Shown: in pieces, positions 6,103 through 6,525 of the stretch
How positions within the stretch are numbered: the first letter of the stretch is position 1
Layout: each line of letters begins with the position of its first letter
From: Giesbergeria sp.
GTDB taxonomy: Bacteria > Pseudomonadota > Gammaproteobacteria > Burkholderiales > Burkholderiaceae_C
Reading direction: 5' to 3'
DNA: 6,525 bases
Assembly: GCA_030690515.1 (NCBI GenBank)
Contig: JAUYGP010000649.1
Span: forward strand, 1-6,525
The notes under the pieces: model-generated
Told to the model about the DNA's origin: nothing
Database searches by the model: none
The model's input: the letters and a program-made list of their open reading frames with translations, nothing else
Position numbers and translations under genes: made by a program

Positions 6103-6169
6103 ATTCTCTGCTTTACCGAAAATTTATCGGAAATTATGTTGATTTATGAATTTTTACCGAACAACCTCC
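6103..6169. promoter_or_regulatory. Divergent promoter/operator region between exporter and Lrp-type regulator
   Basis: This 67-bp spacer is AT-rich against GC-rich flanks. TTTACCGAA occurs at 6112-6120 and 6153-6161, exactly 41 bp apart (about four helical turns). A related inverted half-site, TTTCCGA on the - strand, lies at 6127-6133, so the first pair forms a loose dyad around AAATTT (6120-6125). Repeats phased on one face of the helix suit a multimeric Lrp/AsnC regulator. A possible + strand promoter is TTTACC (6112-6117), a 17-bp spacer, and TATGTT (6135-6140); it is weak in the -35 box. No convincing - strand promoter was found. The operator role is inference. Confidence 0.5.
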
Positions 6170-6525
6170 ATGACGCAAGCAAATATTCAGATAGACGACG
6201 TTGATTCCAGAATTATTTCGGTCTTGGCGGCGGACGGCCGTCGCTCCTATGCCGACATTGGCGCCGAGGTGGGGCTGTCTACCGCTGCCGTGCACGAGCG
6301 CGTGAAGAAGATGCTGGAAAAAGGCGTGATCCGCCGTTTTTCCATCAGCGTGGACCCTGAGCGCGTAGGACTGAACTTCACCGCCTTCGTGGCCATCCGC
6401 AACGATGGCGGCATCCTCTGCCGCGACCTAGCGCCGCGCCTGCTGGACATGCCGCAAGTGGTAGAACTGCACAGCGTTGCAGGGGAGTACGATTTTCTCG
6501 CCAATGACCGCACCACCCATGCACG
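6170..6525 (+). CDS. Lrp/AsnC-family transcriptional regulator, 3' end beyond the window
   Basis: The visible 118 residues are the DNA-binding domain and the start of the ligand-sensing domain of an Lrp/AsnC (feast/famine) regulator. A winged helix-turn-helix spans about 9-57: DDVDSRIISVLAADGRRSY, then IGAEVGLSTAAVHERVKKM and GVIRRF. The linker DPERVGLNFTAFVAIR (62-77) leads into the RAM domain, and HSVAGEYDFL (101-110) is the conserved effector-domain block. The residues after it read ANDRTTHA where the family usually has a Lys-Val-Arg-Thr-type strand, a mild oddity. There is no good Shine-Dalgarno before the ATG at 6170 (the bases read ACAACCTCC). It is divergent from the YedA-like exporter and probably controls both genes, with an amino acid or related metabolite as effector. 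The frame is open at the window end. Confidence 0.92.
   Translation, partial: MTQANIQIDDVDSRIISVLAADGRRSYADIGAEVGLSTAAVHERVKKMLEKGVIRRFSISVDPERVGLNFTAFVAIRNDGGILCRDLAPRLLDMPQVVELHSVAGEYDFLANDRTTHA

Overview
The window looks like chromosomal DNA from a high-GC betaproteobacterium, most likely Burkholderiales and probably Comamonadaceae (Acidovorax-like). The evidence is third-position GC-rich codon use, the protein families present, and two degenerate copies of a short TAGCTGCTAGCG-type palindrome that I recall as dispersed in Comamonadaceae. I could not check this placement against a database.

The left two thirds (1-4654, all + strand) is the distal part of a branched-chain amino-acid-type (HAAT/Liv) ABC transporter locus. 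In order it holds the 3' part of a LivM-type permease, a periplasmic substrate-binding protein with a clear signal peptide, a LivF-type ATPase, and a PaaK-like adenylate-forming enzyme. The other permease (LivH) and the second ATPase (LivG) are not in the window and would be expected upstream. Pairing a Liv-type transporter with a CoA-ligase-like enzyme suggests uptake and CoA activation of a carboxylic acid, possibly aromatic, rather than amino-acid uptake. The substrate cannot be read from the sequence. The 226-bp spacer between binding-protein and ATPase genes is almost entirely made of consecutive inverted repeats. The 232-bp spacer before the ligase gene also carries repeat-like elements.

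On the right, a small DUF1840-type protein gene (4667-5005, - strand) converges on the ligase gene with a 12-bp gap. Upstream of it, also on the - strand, is a ten-helix EamA/YedA-type exporter (5152-6102). A 67-bp AT-rich region separates the exporter from a divergent Lrp/AsnC-family regulator (6170 to the window end, partial). This is a classic exporter-regulator pair, and the spacer carries a repeated TTTACCGAA motif that is a plausible operator.

I see no RNA genes, CRISPR, transposase or phage genes. Gene content is ordinary. The more unusual material is in the intergenic DNA and in the non-canonical nucleotide-binding loop of the ligase-like enzyme.
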